DNA of 64,000 nt from Aurifilum marmelostoma (lineage: Eukaryota; Ascomycota; Sordariomycetes; Diaporthales; Cryphonectriaceae), in the NCBI GenBank assembly GCA_027559495.1, contig JAMXSV010000006.1, forward strand, positions 868,001 to 932,000, written 5' to 3'. This document shows, piece after piece, positions 59,403 to 64,000 of this stretch (the stretch's first letter is position 1; every line of letters begins with the position of its first letter). Both the position numbers and the translations under genes were made by a program. The notes beneath the pieces were generated by a model. That model was not told the origin of the DNA and made no database searches. It was given only the letters and a program-made list of their open reading frames with translations.

Positions 59403-62150
59403 ATTGAATCACCATTGCTAATGTGTCTGGACTATATGTAACTCGCACTTGGTACGTACTCTAAGGGAAAGGCAGTTCATACACGCTCCCGTTCTAGGAT
59501 TCCTCCCCTGCCTGCAGCGAGTCTACCTCAACAGTTCCTGGTCGAGGAGGCTATTGCCAGTCAAAAGTGATTGAACGTGGTCTTGGATGTGTTGTATTAC
59601 AAGAACAGGCAGGGTCCCTTTCTATCATACTTGGTTAGTAAGAGTTGTGGCTTGTCCTTGGCACCAAGGGAGAGTATTGGGACCGTCATGGGCAGGCAAA
59701 TGAAGCCGTTACATATATCTCTTGTAGATACAGTAACAGATGCAGATGGGAATTGTCTTGATTGCTGATACGTCTACAGTATTCATTACTGACACGCTGA
59801 ATCATTCCATTCGCGCCTCGTAGGGCAGACACAGACATCTCTTCCGGTTTCGAAGCATGACCTCTATCATGCAATCTGTCAGATTCTGTAGGATAATTCT
59901 TTCTTGCCTTAGAAGAGGTATTTCTAAATCTGGAAGATCCGCGTTCCTGTTGGGCCGTGAGGATAAGTGAGATGCGTAACTGAAGCTATTCTTGAAAGGA
60001 CGCAAGAACAAGCACCGAATGCTCCGAGATGGCGGCATGCACGTGTGTTCTCGAAATAGCAATACAATGGCGGCTTCCCCTTCTTTTACTTTTGTGAGTT
60101 AGTTCTGAGGTTAAGACATGTGTGTGTGTGTGTGTGTGTGTTGAGGACCATCACACCACACCCTCCCAGAATGCAGCGAGCAAAGATCAGCGCTAAGATC
60201 TGACCCAGGATGAGATAGTGAGAGGAGGAGGTGCATGCGGTAGGGCTGCATTGGCACACAGCCTGTAAATTTGGCCCATCTTACCACACGTTGCTCCACT
60301 TGGGATTCTCTTTCTGGAAGATACAGGTAGATACAGAAAGGATTACAAAGTAGTAACATGGAAGGTATGCCAAGTTCAAAGATCGTCAAAAGCATGGACA
60401 ACAACAAGGCATGGAGGCAGCAGTGCGTCTTATAGGATCGATAGGGTCCGGAAACGGAGGGAGGAGAATAGGAGGGAAAAATTAGAGTTAAGTTGACGTT
60501 TGCACACGAGTGTTGACAGCGCTGATCTGTGTCGCATGAACTGCGTGAACCGTGCAGACCATGTTGTCCTGTAAACAAGAGATGGAGGCACAGCTAGGCC
60601 CAGCCACTCACTCAGGCAGGCCCTGGCGCCTAATACCAATTTAGTACGGAGATAGAGTGGGTTTTGTCGTATGTGCGTGAGGGAGAAGGAAGGGGGGGGG
60701 GGGCTTTGTCAACTCCATCTCGTTCGTCTCTGGTTTCATCCCTATAGCGCAGCATCGGCACACAGAGCATGCACCTAAGAAAGAGTGGTGGTGCAGAAAG
60801 CCGTTGGGCTGTGCGTGGTGGCCCCGGGTTCCTCTGCTGCTTAGGTTTCTGGAGGTGAGACCTGCATGAGAGATCGCGATGTGTGTGCCCCCAAAACCCA
60901 GCTGCGCACACCCTCGTCATGTCACCCTCCTTTAGCAGCATGAAAGGCCCATATCACCATCGATGATCAATCTAGATTGTTTCCCAACGTATACACAGTA
61001 GATGATCAATCAGAGCTAACCCAAAGACTCTGTTAGAACCGTCCCCCCGAGGTCGACGTCCCGAGGCATCCGAGGATAAGACCGCAAGTGCCAAGCACGG
61101 CACCGTCTGAGGGGAGTTTTTGCAGAGAATAGTACATCAAGTTTGCTTGGGTCGAGTTCGTAAGACGCTGTGTTAGCTCACGGCATACAAGCTACGCAGG
61201 AGAGACACGACAATGGTGGTGTGTAACGTACAGACAGGTTCGAGGTTCGAGGCCAAGTCACCAACCACTGCGCGAGGTCGTAATCCCAAAGGTGACCCAA
61301 CCCAGCGCCCGCAGCAACGGCTGGCCACTAACAAAGGCGCTGAAGAGTGGTCTTCCCGCCGCTACAGAAGACAACCCTGCTTAGCCTGGAGACCTGGGCC
61401 CAACCCCACTGCCACAGTGCCTCCCCCCCCGTATTACGACGACATTGAGCAGGGGCCTACCAGCCTACCAACCTCGCGTTCATCATGTTGGCATCCATCC
61501 CCATGTCCATTCTTTTTTACCTTCTCACCCTCTCCTCAACTTTCTCAGCCTCTCTTTCTCTCTCGACCCGATCCTGACTCTTCTCCTTCTTCTTCCTTTT
61601 TTCCTTTTTTTCGACTGAAAAGTTCCCATATTGTCTCTCTCCTGACGGCCATCTCAATCGTTGGCATCCTTTCACGAAATATCGTGTCGCACTCCGATCT
61701 GCTTTGGTACCTTGTCTCAGCCGGGGAATCTCTTTCAAACCTACCCGCTTATATTATCTTTAAGGTTGATGTCAGAGTCGCAGACGGGCTCCCTCCTATA
61801 CCCATAGTACTATAACCGCCAACTCTCGTTCTTTTTGTTCGTGCCACCACTTGTCCACAGGCTTCCCTACCTACGAACATTTCCTCAACTCGTCGCCGTC
61901 GACAACGGGCGGACTGATTAATCCCCAGCCGGCCTTTTTTTCCAGCTCTCCCCAATATTCCCTGGCGCCCTCACCTGGGTTGTTCTGGGGGGTGAGCATT
62001 CGGGCCAATCATGCCGTCAATTGAGACCGCCATATAGTTGCAACCGACATTTAACGCCCTCGACGATTCGCAGCTTAACCAGCAACTCACGTCCCCATAT
62101 TTGCCCACAGAGCGATCAGGGAAAGAACAACGGAAACAATCTTGCTCAGG
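59403..62150. other. 2.7 kb gene-poor intergenic stretch
   Basis: No gene is recognised. It contains a TG repeat (60119-60141) and a minus-strand ATG frame at 60062-59802 (86 codons) of no known family. A strongly CT-rich segment at about 61490-61610 probably belongs to the promoter or leader of the gene starting at 62151. Homopolymer G11 occurs near 60693-60703. Confidence 0.5.
60119..60141. repeat. (TG)n microsatellite
   Basis: About 11 TG units in non-coding sequence. Confidence 0.9.
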
Positions 62151-62288
62151 ATGCCTCGACCACGGATAGTCGCCGTTCCCGTCGTCTCGTCTCCGCTTCC
62201 GGTACCTGTGGCGCTGAGACTAGACCCTCGGCAGCAGGGCAGCAATGTTCCCTCCCCTGGTTCCGATTCTGGTTCCGGGGGCGGTGGT

Positions 62289-62326
<38 letters not shown>

Positions 62327-64000
62327 TAGCAATGACAACAACAATAACGACAGCAGTGGTGGTGTCAGCACGACAGCTATAGTTCGTCCTAGCCCTTTCT
62401 TCCCAGCCCCCCCCCCTCCATCGCGGCGGGTCGTCGATTTGTAGGCGCTCTCTACTGACCAAACCTCTCTCCTCCGTATAGATCATCCTGGCCGTGGTAG
62501 TAGCCATCATCGTATTGATCTGCGCCTTTCTCTTCCTCCGCATCGTCCGATCCCGCAATGCGGAGCCGAAATATCTCCCCAAGCCTCTGAGGAAGCTGTG
62601 GTCCAAATGGGATGTAGGCCCCCGCCGCTCCAAGACACGATATGCGCGAACCGGTGATGGCGGGGAAGACGACCGCTTCCACCCTCGCGTGCGCATGCGC
62701 GAGGCCCAGGATAACCTGGAAGACGCCCTGCACCTGGCAGTGGCACAGCAGGAGGCAGCAGCCCGCCGGGCCAGCCAGAACGCTGGTGCCACAGGCCAAG
62801 ACGGTGTCAACCGAAACACATCGGTCCGGTCCGTCATGACCCTTCCTGCCTACCGCCCCAAGGCTACAGACACGGAACAGGTGCTAGGCCGGGAGGGCGA
62901 GCGCGATGGCATCGACACCGTCGTCGAGCTGCCGACCGCCGAGGAGGAGGAGGCCATGCGCGAGGAGGAGATGGATGCCTTGTACCAGATCCGACTCGCC
63001 AGGCGCCGCCAGCTCGCAGAGCGCGAGGAGAGGCGGCAGGAGCGGAGGGAGGCGAGGGAGAGACACGACCATCGTGCCCTGGCCGAGATCAGAAATCGTG
63101 CAAGAGAGGCGTCCGAGCAGGCCGTGCGAGAGGTCGATGAGCTGCGGGGACAGCACGATGTCATCAAGCAGAACCGGCAGCGGGCTGTCAGCAGCGTATC
63201 CTATGCGGATGTCGGCCTGGTCCGGGCCGATGGGACGAGACTGCGCGCAAACAGCAACGAGAGCGAGCGCATGGGCCTGCTGAGCGACGCGGCGAGCATT
63301 GCACTCAGCAACGGCGACGCCCAGAGCTCACTGCAGCACAGGAGGCTGCCCAGCTCGCAGAGCGTGCTGAGCATCGACACGTTCAGGAGCCACAACGGAG
63401 GCGGCTCGAGGTCTGCGTCTCCAGGCCAGGGCACGGCCCGCAGCCGAGCCAGCTCCAGAGGCCAGCTGAGCGAGGGCTATAGCATGGCCACCCTGCCACG
63501 GGCGGGCTCTGCCATGTCGCAGCGGGCCGGCTCCAGCCCTGAGCTGATCGACGCGGCAGAGGCAGATATCGGCGAGAACGAGATGCCCATGCACTCGCCT
63601 CCAGGATATGACGACGTCTCGCTCGAGGAGCTTACCCCTCCCGAGGCCTTGTACCAATCAGGGCAGTCCGGACGAGACAGCCCGTACAACGACCCGCCGC
63701 CCGACTATCCCGGCCAGGCTGCAGAAGAACGTGCACGTCAACAGGACAGCCCGACGCGGGCTCGACAGAACCGACTCTCTGCGCACATGGCAGACCTCGC
63801 GGCCCAACAGCAACAACAACAGCAGCAGCAGGCTGCTATGGAGGCGCAGCAGCAGCAGCAGGAGCAGGAGCGGGCCGCCTCGACGACACAGACGGGACAA
63901 AGCTCAAGAGGGGTCGGCGGGATCCCGCAGCTCCCGAGTCTGAGGCTGTCTGGTCTCCCGCAGATCGTTATCGAACCCTCCAGCGCTCGCCCAGCAGACG
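62151..64000 (+). CDS. single-pass membrane protein with PPxY motifs (partial, runs off window)
   Basis: Exon 1 is 62151-62381. Exon 2 starts at 62482 and stays open to the last base (584 codons seen, no stop). The 100-nt intron has the weak donor GTTCGT and acceptor GTATAG; both sides are phase 0. Residues 1-77 are Pro/Ser-rich with a Ser12 tract and Asn run and no signal peptide. Residues about 78-99 form one membrane span (IILAVVVAIIVLICAFLFLRIV), followed by a basic flank and a long cytosolic tail. The tail has a charged helical stretch (RLARRRQLAEREERRQERRE, about 250-300), Ser-rich segments, PPGY at 450-453, PPDY at 483-486, and Gln tracts near 540-560. PPxY motifs bind WW domains of Rsp5/Nedd4 ubiquitin ligases, so a role as a ligase adaptor or as a ligase-controlled membrane protein is a reasonable inference. 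I do not recognise the family. Confidence 0.75.
62289..62326 (+). repeat. (AGC)n codon repeat, poly-Ser
   Basis: About twelve AGC codons giving a Ser tract in the N-terminal region of the membrane protein, followed by Asn-rich codons. Probably length-variable. Confidence 0.85.

Noticed and set aside
61213..61815. 200-codon plus-strand ORF containing a PPPYYDD-like stretch
   Set aside because: Starts in unstructured sequence and reads through CT-rich promoter/leader of the next gene; no conserved domain.

Overview
The window looks like nuclear DNA of a filamentous ascomycete, probably a Sordariomycete. Genes are broken by short GT-AG introns (mostly 59-100 nt) with CTAAC/CTGAC-type branch points. 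Coding GC is high, and the products include fungal-specific families: an AbaA-type TEA/ATTS regulator, a DUF7492 secreted protein, fungal EFM2 and fungal PIG-P. I see no rRNA, convincing tRNA, CRISPR array or intact transposon.

Layout, left to right: ELL elongation factor (-, 2566-5087); a 12.3 kb stretch without a recognisable gene; a helical protein of unknown function (+, 17365-18243); an EFM2-like lysine methyltransferase (+, 20117-21236); a seven-exon sugar-porter MFS transporter (-, 22016-24206); an LC8 dynein light chain built from five very small exons (-, 25554-26291); MRD1 (+, 26973-29749); an AbaA-like regulator of conidiation (+, 30840-34682); a DUF7492 secreted protein with an LPMO-like N-terminal His (+, 39187-40595); a PPIH-type cyclophilin with a 26-nt microexon (-, 41260-42767); a membrane RING-H2 protein (+, 48869-50464); a GPALPP1/DUF3752 protein (-, 51159-52325); the CORVET subunit VPS8 (+, 52886-57986); PIG-P/GPI19 (+, 58440-59402); and the first 584 codons of a single-pass membrane protein with two PPxY motifs that runs off the right edge (+, 62151-64000).

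The genes do not form one pathway. They are mostly housekeeping genes: transcription elongation, rRNA processing, splicing-associated cyclophilin, endosome tethering, GPI-anchor synthesis, translation-factor methylation and dynein transport. Among them sit one developmental regulator and a few secretion or membrane genes. Gene density is low, about one per 4.3 kb. The long gene-poor stretches (5.1-17.4, 34.7-39.2, 42.8-48.9 and 59.4-62.1 kb) are full of mono- and dinucleotide runs.

Two results need the reader's attention. First, four conserved genes (MRD1, abaA, VPS8, cyclophilin) each carry an apparent single-base insertion inside conserved coding sequence, three of them in poly-C runs, and VPS8 has a further phase problem at its first intron. 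These are most simply assembly or sequencing indels and should be checked before any gene is called a pseudogene. Second, the LC8 and cyclophilin genes are invisible to single-ORF scanning because of their tiny exons, so the gene-poor stretches may hide other genes of that kind.
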